Assembly (NCBI RefSeq): GCF_020010905.1
Contig: NZ_JAGJBY010000001.1
Coordinates: forward strand, 4,670,001 to 4,734,000
Origin: Streptomyces acidiscabies
Lineage (GTDB): Bacteria > Actinomycetota > Actinomycetes > Streptomycetales > Streptomycetaceae
Direction of reading: 5' to 3'
Length of the DNA: 64,000 nt
Each line of letters opens with the position of its first letter. The stretch's first letter is position 1. The notes beneath the pieces were generated by a model. The model made no database searches. It worked only from the letters and a program-made list of their open reading frames with translations, and had not been told where the DNA came from. Shown here piece after piece: positions 8,765 through 17,190 of the stretch. The translations under genes were made by a program, and so were the position numbers.

Positions 8765-10521
8765 TTCACCGGTTGCGGCGGTGAATCCCCCGCCGCCAGG
8801 AACTGCGTCGCCGCCAACTCCGCGTACAGCGGGTCCCCGCCAACGAGTTCACGGTGCGTGCCCACCGCGCGTACCTTCCCCGCGTCCATCACGACGATCC
8901 GGTCCGCCATCGTCACCGTCGACAGCCGGTGCGCCACGACCAGAACCGTCGTCGACCGCGCCACGTCCGCGACCGTGTCCCTCAGAGCCGCCTCGTTCAC
9001 CGCGTCCAGTTGGGACGTCGCCTCGTCCAGCATCAACAGCCTGGGCCGACGCAGCAACGCCCGCGCGATCGCCACTCGTTGGCGCTCGCCGCCCGACAGC
9101 TTCGTACCCCGGTGACCGACCAACGTCTCCAGGCCCTGGGGGAGTCGCTCGATCAGGTCGTCCAACCTCGTTGTCTTCAGGACGCGTTGGACGGCGGCCT
9201 CGTCCGCGTCCGGGTTGCCGAGCAGGAGGTTGTCCAGCAGGGAGCCCGACAGGACCGGCGCGTCCTGCTCCACGTACCCGATGGCCGACCGGAGTTCGGA
9301 CAGGTCCCAGTCGTCGAGCGGGCGGCCGTCGACCGTGACGACGCCCTCCTCGGGGTCGTAGAACCGCTCGATCAGCGAGAACACCGTCGTCTTGCCCGCG
9401 CCCGACGGGCCCACGAACGCCGTCATACCCCGGGGCGGCACGGAGAACGTCACCCCGTGGTGGACGAACGGCAGGTCGTCGGCGTACCGGAAGCGGACGT
9501 CCGTGAAGGTGACCGAGGCCGGTTCGGCGTCCGACGCGGGGAGAGGCGCCGGGTGGGTCGACGGCTCGGCGGGGAGGTCCAGCGCCTCCTGGATCCGGGT
9601 CAGCGCCGCCGAGCCCGTCTGGTACTGGGCGACCGCGCCCACCAACTCCTGGATCGGCGACATCAGATAGAAGACGTACAGCAGGAACGCCACCAGCGTG
9701 CCGATCCCGATCGCGCCCGTCGCCACCCGCGCCCCGCCCACCGCGAGGACCGTGATGAACGCCACCTGGATCGCGAGCCCCGCCGTGTTCCCGGCCGCCG
9801 CCGACCACATCGCCGCGCGCACGCTCTGCCGCCACGACTCCTCGGCCGCCGCGTGCAGCGCCTTCTCCTCACGGTGCTCGGCGCCCGACGCCTTCACCGT
9901 CCGCAGCGCGCCCAGCACCCGCTCCAGCGAGGCACCCATCACCCCGACCGCGTCCTGCGCCCTGCGGCTCGCGCGGTTGATGCGCGGCACGATCAGGCCG
10001 ATCACCAGCGCCGTGCACGCCACCACGCCCAGCGTCACCGCCAGCAGCACCACGTCCACGAACCCCATCGCCACGACGGTCGCCACCAGCGTCAGCCCGC
10101 CCGTCCCGAGCCCGACCAGCGAGTCCGTCGTCACCTCCCGCAACAGCGTCGTGTCGGACGTGATCCGGGCCATCAGGTCACCCGGCTCGGTGCGGTCGAC
10201 CGCCGTGATCCGCAGGCGCAGGAGGTACGACGACAGCGCCTTGCGCGCGCCGAGCACGACCGACTCGGCGGTGCGGCGCAGGACGAACGAACCCAGGCCG
10301 CCCAGCACGGCGTTGAGGAGCACCAGGCCCGTCATCAGAGCCAACGCCCCGCTGATCGCCCGGTCGTTGGACAGGTCGGCTATCAACTCCCGTGCCACCA
10401 AGGGGAGGAGCAGTCCCGCAGCGCCGGTCAGCAGCGAGAGAATCGCTCCGCCGAGCATGGCCCGGCGGTGCGGCCGGACGTACCCGAGGAGCAGGCGCCA
10501 GGGGGGAGTGGTCTGCTGCAC
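8761..10521 (-). CDS. ABC exporter, fused membrane and ATPase domains
   Basis: About 586 residues. A six-helix type-I ABC exporter domain (roughly 20-310) is followed by a nucleotide-binding domain with Walker A GPSGAGKTT, signature LSGGERQRVAIARALL, Walker B LLMLDEATSQLD and switch histidine VVAHRLSTV. The GTG at 10521 follows GAGGAGAGAC and is preferred; a GTG at 10545 gives an 8-residue longer protein but lacks a ribosome site. It probably acts as a homodimer. It is convergent with the ferric reductase and may move a siderophore or an unrelated drug or lipid; nothing in the protein decides this. Confidence 0.92.
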   Translation of the reverse strand: MQQTTPPWRLLLGYVRPHRRAMLGGAILSLLTGAAGLLLPLVARELIADLSNDRAISGALALMTGLVLLNAVLGGLGSFVLRRTAESVVLGARKALSSYLLRLRITAVDRTEPGDLMARITSDTTLLREVTTDSLVGLGTGGLTLVATVVAMGFVDVVLLAVTLGVVACTALVIGLIVPRINRASRRAQDAVGVMGASLERVLGALRTVKASGAEHREEKALHAAAEESWRQSVRAAMWSAAAGNTAGLAIQVAFITVLAVGGARVATGAIGIGTLVAFLLYVFYLMSPIQELVGAVAQYQTGSAALTRIQEALDLPAEPSTHPAPLPASDAEPASVTFTDVRFRYADDLPFVHHGVTFSVPPRGMTAFVGPSGAGKTTVFSLIERFYDPEEGVVTVDGRPLDDWDLSELRSAIGYVEQDAPVLSGSLLDNLLLGNPDADEAAVQRVLKTTRLDDLIERLPQGLETLVGHRGTKLSGGERQRVAIARALLRRPRLLMLDEATSQLDAVNEAALRDTVADVARSTTVLVVAHRLSTVTMADRIVVMDAGKVRAVGTHRELVGGDPLYAELAATQFLAAGDSPPQPVN

Positions 10522-10634
10522 GTCTCTCCTCGGTTCGTCGGACACATCACCAGCCTACGGTCGGCCGGATGTGATACCGGGCGTGATCACTTCCGCGTAG
10601 GGTCGGAGGCGGGACGTAAAGAAAGGGTCAGCAC

Positions 10635-11723
10635 ATGGCACAGGAAGTACGCGGAGTCATCGCACCGGGGAAGGACGAACCGGTACGGGTCGAGACGATC
10701 GTCGTCCCGGACCCCGGTCCCGGTGAGGCCGTCGTCCAGATCCAGGCGTGCGGGGTGTGTCACACCGACCTGCACTACAAGCAGGGCGGCATCAACGACG
10801 AGTTCCCGTTCCTCCTCGGGCACGAGGCGGCCGGTGTCGTCGAGTCCGTCGGCGAGGGGGTGACCGACGTCGCCCCCGGCGACTTCGTGATCCTCAACTG
10901 GCGTGCCGTGTGCGGGAACTGCCGGGCCTGTCTGCGTGGGCGCCCGCAGTACTGCTTCAACACCCACAACGCCGAGCAGAAGATGACCCTCGCCTCGACG
11001 GGGCAGGAGCTGTCGCCGGCGCTCGGGATCGGGGCGTTCGCCGAGAAGACCCTCGTCGCCGCCGGGCAGTGCACCAAGGTCGACCCGTCGGTGTCCCCGG
11101 CCGTCGCCGGGCTCCTCGGGTGCGGCGTGATGGCCGGGATCGGTGCCGCCATCAACACCGGGGGCGTCGGACGCGGTGACAGCGTCGCCGTCATCGGGTG
11201 CGGCGGCGTCGGGGACGCGGCCATCGCCGGGGCCCGCCTCGCCGGTGCCGGGCGGATCATCGCCGTCGACATCGACGAGCGCAAGCTCGCCAAGGCGCGC
11301 GAGCTGGGGGCGACGCACACCGTCAACTCCCGCGAGACCGACGCCGTTACCGCGATCCAGGAGCTGACCGGCGGGTTCGGGGCGGACGTCGTGATCGACG
11401 CGGTCGGCCATCCGGAGACGTACAAGCAGGCTTTCTACGCGCGGGACTTGGCCGGGACCGTCGTCCTCGTCGGCGTGCCCACGCCCGAGATGAAGCTCGA
11501 ACTCCCCTTGCTGGACGTGTTCGGGCGCGGTGGGTCGCTCAAGTCGTCCTGGTACGGGGACTGTCTGCCCTCGCGGGACTTCCCGATGCTGATCGACCTG
11601 CATCTCCAAGGGCGGCTGCCGCTCGACGCGTTCGTCACCGAGACCATCCAACTCGACGAGGTGGAGAAGGCGTTCGACCGGATGCACCAGGGCGACGTGC
11701 TGCGTTCGGTGGTGGTCCTCTGA
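10635..11723 (+). CDS. mscR: S-(hydroxymethyl)mycothiol dehydrogenase / S-nitrosomycothiol reductase
   Basis: A 362-residue zinc alcohol dehydrogenase of class III type. Catalytic zinc site CGVCHTD lies near residue 36, GHEAAGVVE follows, the structural-zinc cysteines are in CGNCRACLRGRPQYC, and the NAD-binding motif is VIGCGGVGDAAIAG. Actinobacteria use mycothiol in place of glutathione, and this subfamily (MscR) oxidises the formaldehyde-mycothiol adduct and reduces S-nitrosomycothiol. The MBL hydrolase gene follows with an ATGA overlap, a pairing common for this enzyme. GAAAGGG gives the ribosome site upstream of ATG 10635. Confidence 0.9.
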   Translation: MAQEVRGVIAPGKDEPVRVETIVVPDPGPGEAVVQIQACGVCHTDLHYKQGGINDEFPFLLGHEAAGVVESVGEGVTDVAPGDFVILNWRAVCGNCRACLRGRPQYCFNTHNAEQKMTLASTGQELSPALGIGAFAEKTLVAAGQCTKVDPSVSPAVAGLLGCGVMAGIGAAINTGGVGRGDSVAVIGCGGVGDAAIAGARLAGAGRIIAVDIDERKLAKARELGATHTVNSRETDAVTAIQELTGGFGADVVIDAVGHPETYKQAFYARDLAGTVVLVGVPTPEMKLELPLLDVFGRGGSLKSSWYGDCLPSRDFPMLIDLHLQGRLPLDAFVTETIQLDEVEKAFDRMHQGDVLRSVVVL

Positions 11724-12352
11724 TGGCCGCGCGCATCGAACGGCTCGTCACGTCCGGCCAGTTCACCCTCGACGGGGGGACCTGGGACGTCGACAACAAC
11801 GTCTGGATCGTCGGCGACGACCACGAGGTCATCGTCATCGACGCCGCGCACGACGCGCAGGCCATCGCCGACGCGGTCGGGGATCGGCGGCTGACGGCGA
11901 TCATCTGCACCCACGCCCACAACGACCACGTCAACGCGGCTCCCGCGCTCGCGGAGTTGACCGGCGCGCGGATCTGGCTGCACCCCGAGGACCTTCCGCT
12001 GTGGAAGCTCGCGCATCCCGACCGGGACCCCGACGAGCACCTCGCCGACGGGCAGGTCATCGAGGCGGCCGGCGCGGACCTGCGGGTCATCCACACGCCG
12101 GGGCACGCGCCGGGCGCGGTGTGCCTGTACGACCCCGCGCTGGGTGCCGTCTTCACGGGCGACACGCTGTTCGCGGGCGGGCCCGGGGCGACGGGGCGCT
12201 CGTACAGCCACTTCCCGACGATCATCGACTCGATCCGGGGCCGGTTGCTCGAACTCCCCGCGGAGACGCGGGTGTTGACCGGGCACGGGGACGAGACGAC
12301 GATCGGGGCGGAGGCGCCGCACCTGGAGGAGTGGATCGCGCGGGGGCACTGA
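11723..12352 (+). CDS. MBL-fold hydrolase coupled to MscR
   Basis: A 209-residue metallo-beta-lactamase-fold hydrolase. The metal motif HAHNDH (HxHxDH) is seen near residue 72, then HTPGHAPG, TGDTLFAGG and the final TGHGDET histidine. It resembles glyoxalase II-type thioester hydrolases. Its start overlaps the stop of the mycothiol dehydrogenase gene by one base (TGATG), so it probably hydrolyses S-formylmycothiol to formate and mycothiol, completing formaldehyde detoxification. The hydrolase role is inferred from this coupling. Confidence 0.88.
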   Translation: MAARIERLVTSGQFTLDGGTWDVDNNVWIVGDDHEVIVIDAAHDAQAIADAVGDRRLTAIICTHAHNDHVNAAPALAELTGARIWLHPEDLPLWKLAHPDRDPDEHLADGQVIEAAGADLRVIHTPGHAPGAVCLYDPALGAVFTGDTLFAGGPGATGRSYSHFPTIIDSIRGRLLELPAETRVLTGHGDETTIGAEAPHLEEWIARGH

Positions 12353-12415
12353 AAAGCGCGAGATCGCTTGAATAGGCGACAGAAGGTGTCCGGATTCTCG
12401 GGAACCCTCGTACAC

Positions 12416-13348
12416 ATGAGCCAGAACGAGAACCCGGACACCCCCCTCCACGGCAAGGTCGCCCTCGTCGCCGGTGCCACGCGCGGCGCCGGGCGCGGGA
12501 TCGCCGTAGAACTCGGCGCCGCCGGAGCCACCGTGTACGTCACCGGCCGCAGCACCCGGCAGAAGCGCTCCGAGTACGACCGCCCCGAGACCATCGAGGA
12601 CACCGCCGACCTCGTCACCGAAGCGGGCGGCCAGGGGATCGCCGTACCCACCGACCACCTGGAGCCCGACCAGGTCAAGGCCCTCGTCGAACGCATCGAC
12701 GCCGAACAGGGCCGCCTCGACGTCCTGGTGAACGACATCTGGGGCGCCGAGAACCTCGTCGAGTGGGACGCGCCGGTCTGGGAGCACGACCTGGAGAAGG
12801 GGCTGCGGACGCTGAGGCTGGCGATCGACACGCACGCCATCACCTCCCACCACGCCCTCCCGCTCCTGCTGCGCCACCCCGGTGGCCTGGTCGTCGAGAT
12901 GACCGACGGCACCGCGGAGTACAACCGCGACAACTACCGCCTCAACTACTTCTACGACCTAGCCAAGTCCGCCGTCCTGCGCATGGGATTCGCCCTCGGC
13001 CACGAACTCGCCCCACGCGGCGCGACCGCCCTAGTCCTCACCCCCGGCTGGATGCGCTCCGAACTCATGCTGGAGCACTACGGCGTCCGCGAGGACAACT
13101 GGCGCGACGCCCTGGAAAAGGTCCCCCACTTCGCGATCTCCGAGACCCCCCGCTACGTAGGCCGCGCGGTCGCCGCCCTAGCGGCCGACCCCGACGTCTC
13201 CCGCTACAACGGCCAGTCCCTCTCCGGCGGAGCCCTCGCCCAGAAATACAACTTCACCGACCTCGACGGAAGCCGCCCCGACGCATGGCGCTACCTGGTG
13301 GAAGTCCAGGACGCGGGGAAACCGGCGGATGTGTCCGGCTATCGGTGA
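12416..13348 (+). CDS. SDR-family oxidoreductase
   Basis: A 310-residue short-chain dehydrogenase/reductase. The nucleotide-binding glycine motif is GATRGAGRG (about 21-29) and the catalytic pair is in YDLAKSA (YxxxK), although the usual preceding serine is not obvious. The C-terminal part is longer than in classical SDRs (about 250 residues). The ATG at 12416 is chosen; no strong ribosome site is present. The gene stands alone between the mycothiol pair and an L,D-transpeptidase gene, so its substrate cannot be told from context. Confidence 0.85.
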   Translation: MSQNENPDTPLHGKVALVAGATRGAGRGIAVELGAAGATVYVTGRSTRQKRSEYDRPETIEDTADLVTEAGGQGIAVPTDHLEPDQVKALVERIDAEQGRLDVLVNDIWGAENLVEWDAPVWEHDLEKGLRTLRLAIDTHAITSHHALPLLLRHPGGLVVEMTDGTAEYNRDNYRLNYFYDLAKSAVLRMGFALGHELAPRGATALVLTPGWMRSELMLEHYGVREDNWRDALEKVPHFAISETPRYVGRAVAALAADPDVSRYNGQSLSGGALAQKYNFTDLDGSRPDAWRYLVEVQDAGKPADVSGYR

Positions 13349-13463
13349 TCCCGTTGCCGACTGAGGGAAAGTTCACTGTTCTGTCACAGGCCCATGTGGG
13401 GTACAACCGACGTGTCCGGTGAAGGGTCTAGACAGGCGAGGAACATCTTGAGGGAGGCAGGGC

Positions 13464-14159
13464 ATGGGGGACATACGTAGACGAGCGGCGATCGTGGCCG
13501 GAGTGACGGGGCTTGTGGCGCCGCTCACGATTGCGCTCGGGGCCGGGACGGCTCAGGCGGCTAGTTGTACGACCTCGGCGGGGCCGTACCAGAAGCAGGT
13601 CGAGAAGTTTTTGGGGCGGCCGGTTGATGGGAAGCAGTCCAGTGCGGACTGCAAGGCGATCCGGGCGTTCCAGAACAAGCACGGGATCAGCCCGAACATC
13701 GGGTACGCGGGGTCCGTCACGTGGGGCGTGATGGATCTCATGAACAAGCAGAAGGCCGTGGGGAGCAATCCCAACAAGGACGGCAAGTGCCCGACGAACA
13801 AGGGCCGGATCGCCTGTGTGAACCTGACGCTCCAGCTGAGCTGGATCCAGGACGGCAAGAAGCTGGTGTACGGGCCGGTGCCGGTGCGCAGTGGGCGGGA
13901 CGGGTTCGAGACGCGTACGGGGCTGAAGAAGATCTACTGGCGGCACATCGACCACGTGTCGACGATCTACAACGTGCCCATGCCGTACAGCCAGTTCTTC
14001 GACGGCGGCCAGGCGTTCCACTCCGTGGGGATCAGCGTGTGGAACCCGCCGGGGTCGCACGGGTGCGTCAACATGACGACCACGGCGGCGAAGAAGTACT
14101 GGTCACTGCTGCGGAACGGGGACGACGTCTTCGTCTACGGCCGTAAGCCGGGCACCTGA
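13464..14159 (+). CDS. secreted L,D-transpeptidase (YkuD) with peptidoglycan-binding N-domain
   Basis: A 231-residue exported protein. A signal peptide ends near AQAAS (about 30-34), a short peptidoglycan-binding-like domain follows (about 40-95), and then a YkuD domain with the catalytic motif SHGC (Ser198-Cys201). The upstream conserved histidine is in QAFHSVG (His186). Such enzymes cross-link peptidoglycan stems in the 3-3 mode or attach proteins to the wall. It is monocistronic, preceded by GGGAGG at 13451-13456 and followed by a gap of about 130 bases. Confidence 0.92.
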   Translation: MGDIRRRAAIVAGVTGLVAPLTIALGAGTAQAASCTTSAGPYQKQVEKFLGRPVDGKQSSADCKAIRAFQNKHGISPNIGYAGSVTWGVMDLMNKQKAVGSNPNKDGKCPTNKGRIACVNLTLQLSWIQDGKKLVYGPVPVRSGRDGFETRTGLKKIYWRHIDHVSTIYNVPMPYSQFFDGGQAFHSVGISVWNPPGSHGCVNMTTTAAKKYWSLLRNGDDVFVYGRKPGT

Positions 14160-14293
14160 CAGGGGTCCCCTTTGAGGCCGGATCGCCTTTTTGTTCCGGG
14201 CAGTTGACGTGATCAGTAACACGGTCCGATATGCCCGGAATGAAACCTATTAACTCACGCGGTCTTCACCCCCGGCGCCGTAAGATTCACACC

Positions 14294-14467
14294 ATGTCCA
14301 TCACTGTTGAACCCCTTACCGAGCGATCGGCCGCGGAGGTCAACGAGGAGATCAGGGCCCTGTGGCTCCGGTCGGGCGGGATTTTGCGCGGGGACCAGCG
14401 CGAGGAGTATCAGCGGCTGGTGACGGAGTGGGCCGCGGTCTCGCACCGGACGGACCGCGTGGCCTGA
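14294..14467 (+). CDS. small conserved-looking protein, 57 residues
   Basis: A 57-residue acidic, helical protein (MSITVEPLTERSAAEVNEEI start) with no cysteines or membrane segment. It is supported by a clean start and by an intrinsic terminator 25 bases after its stop. A TAAGAT hexamer at 14281-14286, only 7 bases before the ATG, looks like a -10 box, so the message may be leaderless or nearly so. An in-frame ATG at 14231 would lengthen it but lies upstream of that hexamer. Function unknown. Confidence 0.7.
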   Translation: MSITVEPLTERSAAEVNEEIRALWLRSGGILRGDQREEYQRLVTEWAAVSHRTDRVA

Positions 14468-14491
14468 ACTCCCCGGCCTCCCTTACCTCTT

Positions 14492-14522
14492 GGGCACCTA
14501 CCGACGCGGTGGGTGCCCTTTT
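14492..14522 (+). terminator. intrinsic terminator after the 57-residue gene
   Basis: An 11-bp stem, GGGCACCTACC (14492-14502) pairing with GGTGGGTGCCC (14508-14518) with one G-T wobble, encloses loop GACGC and is followed by TTTT. It ends the small upstream gene and separates it from the convergent protease gene. Confidence 0.8.
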
Positions 14523-14537
14523 GCGCGCCCCGCCCCC

Positions 14538-15902
14538 TCAGCTCCAGTTCGCCGCGTAATACCGCTGGTACTCCTTACGGTCCCGCTCCTCGCGCAGATA
14601 CCGAGTGAAGAACAACGCCCCCATGCTCGCCGCGATGATCAGCAGCCCCGGCCCGATCGCCAGCGGATTCGTCAGCTTCGAGGCCAGCGACGTGCCGTTC
14701 ACCGGAGTCGTCGATCCCGGCGCCGCCGAACCCGGCGCGATCGCCGCCTGCGTGGGGGAGGGGCTCGGCGCCGCGCCGCCCTGCTGCGCGCCGTCCGCTC
14801 GCGCGGCCACGATCAGCTTCAGCTTCGTCGACGCGAGCGCCGTGGTCACCGGCTGGAAGAACGTCGTACCCCCCGCCGTACAGTCCCCGCTGCCGCCCGA
14901 GGTGACGCCGAGCGCGATGCCCTCCGAGAACATCGGGCCGCCGCTGTCGCCGGGCTCCGCGCACACGTTCGTCTCGATCAGCCCGGTGACCGTGCCCTCC
15001 GGGTAGTTGACGGTCGAGTTCAGCGCGGTGACCTGGCCGTCGCGCAGCCCCGTCGTACTCCCGCTGCGGAACACGCGCTGGCCCACGACCGGGTCACCGA
15101 AGCCCGTGATCTTCACGCCGTTCCCGTTGCCGATCGCGACGATGTCCGCGCCCTCGCCCGCCTTGCCGTTCGCGTACTGGATCACCGAGTAGTCGCCGCC
15201 CGGGAACGAGGAGTCGACCGTCTGCCCGATCTCCTGCGACGCCTGGTCGTTCCCGAACCAGATCGAACCGTTCGGCCCGCAGTGCCCGGCGGTCAGGATG
15301 AAGTCCTGCTGCCCGTTGGTGACGTTGAACCCGGCCGAACACCGGCCGCTCGTCGAGAGGATGGGCAGCGCACCGTTGACCCGGGTGGTGAACTTGCCCT
15401 TCGTGCGCTCCATTTGTACGAAGCTGCCGATGCCGGACGCGACCTTCGTCATCCGCGACCAGTCGTCCGCCGACACCGTGCTGTCCGCCTGGACGACCAC
15501 CTTGTTCGTGCGGTAGTCCACCGACCACGCCGTGCCCGCAACCCTCGGCGCGTCCTTCAACGTCGTGGTGGCCGCCTTGAGTTCGTTCATGCTGTGGCCG
15601 ACCATCTTCGGCTGGGCGCCGGCCTTGCGGACCTCGTCCGCGGCGGTGTCGTCGGTGACCGCGACGACGGGTTTGCCGTCCGCGCCGATCCAACTGCCCG
15701 CCGTCCGCGCGGTGCCGAGCCTCTTCGTCAGCTCGGTCCCGGTCTGGCCCGCCGTATCCGCCGAACTCCTCACCAGCGACGACGAGTTCGGCGTCTCGCC
15801 CGCCATCGCCGCCTGCGCGACCATGACGCCTCCCAGGAGGACCCCGCCGACGGCCGCCAGCCGTGTCACTCGCCGGACGGTGCGTCGTCGTACGTGCCTC
15901 AT
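14538..15902 (-). CDS. S1-family (streptogrisin/alpha-lytic type) serine protease with C-terminal membrane anchor
   Basis: A 454-residue exported protease. It has a signal peptide (about 1-35), a prodomain region (about 45-180), and a chymotrypsin-fold domain with catalytic His207 (LTAGHC), Asp237 (GDYSV) and Ser320 (GDSGGP). A Ser/Pro/Ala-rich linker (about 373-410) leads to a transmembrane helix (about 414-433) and a basic, charged tail. Secreted streptogrisins normally lack the last part, so this enzyme is probably held at the cell surface with its catalytic domain outside. Autocatalytic maturation is expected from the family. Confidence 0.93.
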   Translation of the reverse strand: MRHVRRRTVRRVTRLAAVGGVLLGGVMVAQAAMAGETPNSSSLVRSSADTAGQTGTELTKRLGTARTAGSWIGADGKPVVAVTDDTAADEVRKAGAQPKMVGHSMNELKAATTTLKDAPRVAGTAWSVDYRTNKVVVQADSTVSADDWSRMTKVASGIGSFVQMERTKGKFTTRVNGALPILSTSGRCSAGFNVTNGQQDFILTAGHCGPNGSIWFGNDQASQEIGQTVDSSFPGGDYSVIQYANGKAGEGADIVAIGNGNGVKITGFGDPVVGQRVFRSGSTTGLRDGQVTALNSTVNYPEGTVTGLIETNVCAEPGDSGGPMFSEGIALGVTSGGSGDCTAGGTTFFQPVTTALASTKLKLIVAARADGAQQGGAAPSPSPTQAAIAPGSAAPGSTTPVNGTSLASKLTNPLAIGPGLLIIAASMGALFFTRYLREERDRKEYQRYYAANWS

Positions 15903-16001
15903 ACCTGGCTCCCGAACCCGAACACGCGACGCGGGGCGCCGCGGGGCGCCGTGGTCGTGGAGGAGCGCCCACTGTTCATACGAACGCGGCCGTACGGGTG
16001 T

Positions 16002-16916
16002 TCACCTCAAGTGACCGGGTTCTTCAGCGGGTTGCCTCTGAGGTAGCCCGCTGCTCCCGAGATACGGCCGCAGCAGCTCACCGAGCACCGGATCCCCGAC
16101 CCCGCTCACCTCGTCCCCGGCGATCTTCCGTGCGATACCGGCGAGGAAGTCCGCGAGCTGAACGCGAGGATCCGAACGGGCCTGCACGAGGCGCATACCG
16201 GCCAGCGCGACACCGCGCTCCTCCGCCCGCTGCCGGATCCACTCGATACGGGCCGGGGTGAGGAGGGTCTGGCGGTCGTGGACGAGGTGGACGGGCGTGC
16301 CGGGGGAGGACCAGTGGGCGGCGGTGTCGACGACGGTGGGGAAGAGGGGGTCGAGGACGGGGATCAGGGCCGGTATCGAGGCGCGATAAGCGAGGGCCCT
16401 GTCCTGCTGCCCGGCGAGCGTGCCGAGAATTTCCCTCGCCGCAGCCCCCACGGCGACACTCCGCAGCGCATGGAGGCTGCCGAGGAATTCCCGGACGAGA
16501 ACTTCACCATCGACCTCGGCCCGCATTCGTAGCAGCCGATTCCCGCTCACCAGAAAATCCTCCCAGGCTCCCCCCGAAAACCCCTCCCGCAACAACACCT
16601 CGGCATCACCGGCCTCCCCACCCAACACCTCCACCACCCGCCCCACCAGGAACGACTCCTTCCTGACCAACTCGACATGAGCGCTCCCGCGCAATGTCCG
16701 AAGGAACCACTCCAATACGGCCCGATGCTTCTCCCGCAACAGATGATTCGCCTTGTACTCCTCGGCAGGCGACCGAATCCGCTCCCGAATCTCGGATATC
16801 ACAGCCCCGGCAACCTCAACAGAAACCCCAACGCTGCCGTGAGCAAAAAACAAAGTGTTCCCCCCGACGAGATTCTCCCCATCGGCCCCGGACTCGTCGC
16901 ACCCGATCTCGATCAC
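16002..16916 (-). CDS. DUF3800-like protein
   Basis: About 304 residues. An N-terminal IGCDESGAD segment with paired acidic residues and a C-terminal RVQLADFLAGIARKI segment are the features I associate with DUF3800, a family with an RNase H-like acidic active site whose function is unknown. The start is uncertain: GTG at 16916 follows a G-rich ribosome-like stretch, while longer versions would translate a low-complexity repeat into LPC and PRS triplets, which seems unlikely. The gene is downstream of no partner on its strand. Confidence 0.7.
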   Translation of the reverse strand: MIEIGCDESGADGENLVGGNTLFFAHGSVGVSVEVAGAVISEIRERIRSPAEEYKANHLLREKHRAVLEWFLRTLRGSAHVELVRKESFLVGRVVEVLGGEAGDAEVLLREGFSGGAWEDFLVSGNRLLRMRAEVDGEVLVREFLGSLHALRSVAVGAAAREILGTLAGQQDRALAYRASIPALIPVLDPLFPTVVDTAAHWSSPGTPVHLVHDRQTLLTPARIEWIRQRAEERGVALAGMRLVQARSDPRVQLADFLAGIARKIAGDEVSGVGDPVLGELLRPYLGSSGLPQRQPAEEPGHLR

Positions 16917-16961
16917 GCCCCCATCTTGCTCCCCGGGGCCCACCCGAACCAGAAGTTTTCC

Positions 16962-17024
16962 GCAGGGCAAGCAGGGCAAGCAGGGCAAGCGCGGCGAGCG
17001 CGGCGAGCGCGGCGAGCGCGGCAT
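16962..17024. repeat. tandem 9-bp repeats upstream of the DUF3800 gene
   Basis: Seven head-to-tail 9-bp units: three copies of GCAGGGCAA, then three of GCGCGGCGA and a fourth degenerate copy. They lie in the 274-bp space between the divergent DUF3800 and sugar-binding-protein genes. A length multiple of three would keep frame if part of the DUF3800 gene were translated from farther upstream. Confidence 0.85.
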
Positions 17025-17105
17025 CCGCACCCGCACCCGGCGCCAGACCACCCCACCCCTCCCGTTGGCCGCCCGGCCCAACCGGTGCAACGTTCCCGCA
17101 ATGTC

Positions 17106-17135
17106 TTGACATGCGGCCGAAACCGTTCGTAGCTT
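17106..17135 (+). promoter_or_regulatory. vegetative-type promoter of the glucarate operon
   Basis: TTGACA at 17106-17111 and TAGCTT at 17130-17135 are separated by 18 bases, a good match to the Streptomyces HrdB-type consensus. The predicted start (about 17142) is upstream of an inverted repeat that could hold a repressor. Confidence 0.7.
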
Positions 17136-17153
17136 GAGCCCCTAATTTAGATT

Positions 17154-17170
17154 CGTGAAGCGAGTTCACG
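17154..17170. promoter_or_regulatory. inverted repeat, likely operator of the glucarate operon
   Basis: CGTGAA-GCGAG-TTCACG has perfect 6-bp arms, and outer A-T pairs extend the symmetry to 17151-17173 with one mismatch. It sits just downstream of the predicted transcription start and 20 bases before the ATG, the classical place for a repressor. No regulator gene is adjacent, so the protein that binds is unknown. Confidence 0.6.
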
Positions 17171-17190
17171 GATATGAACGGAGAGTGCCC

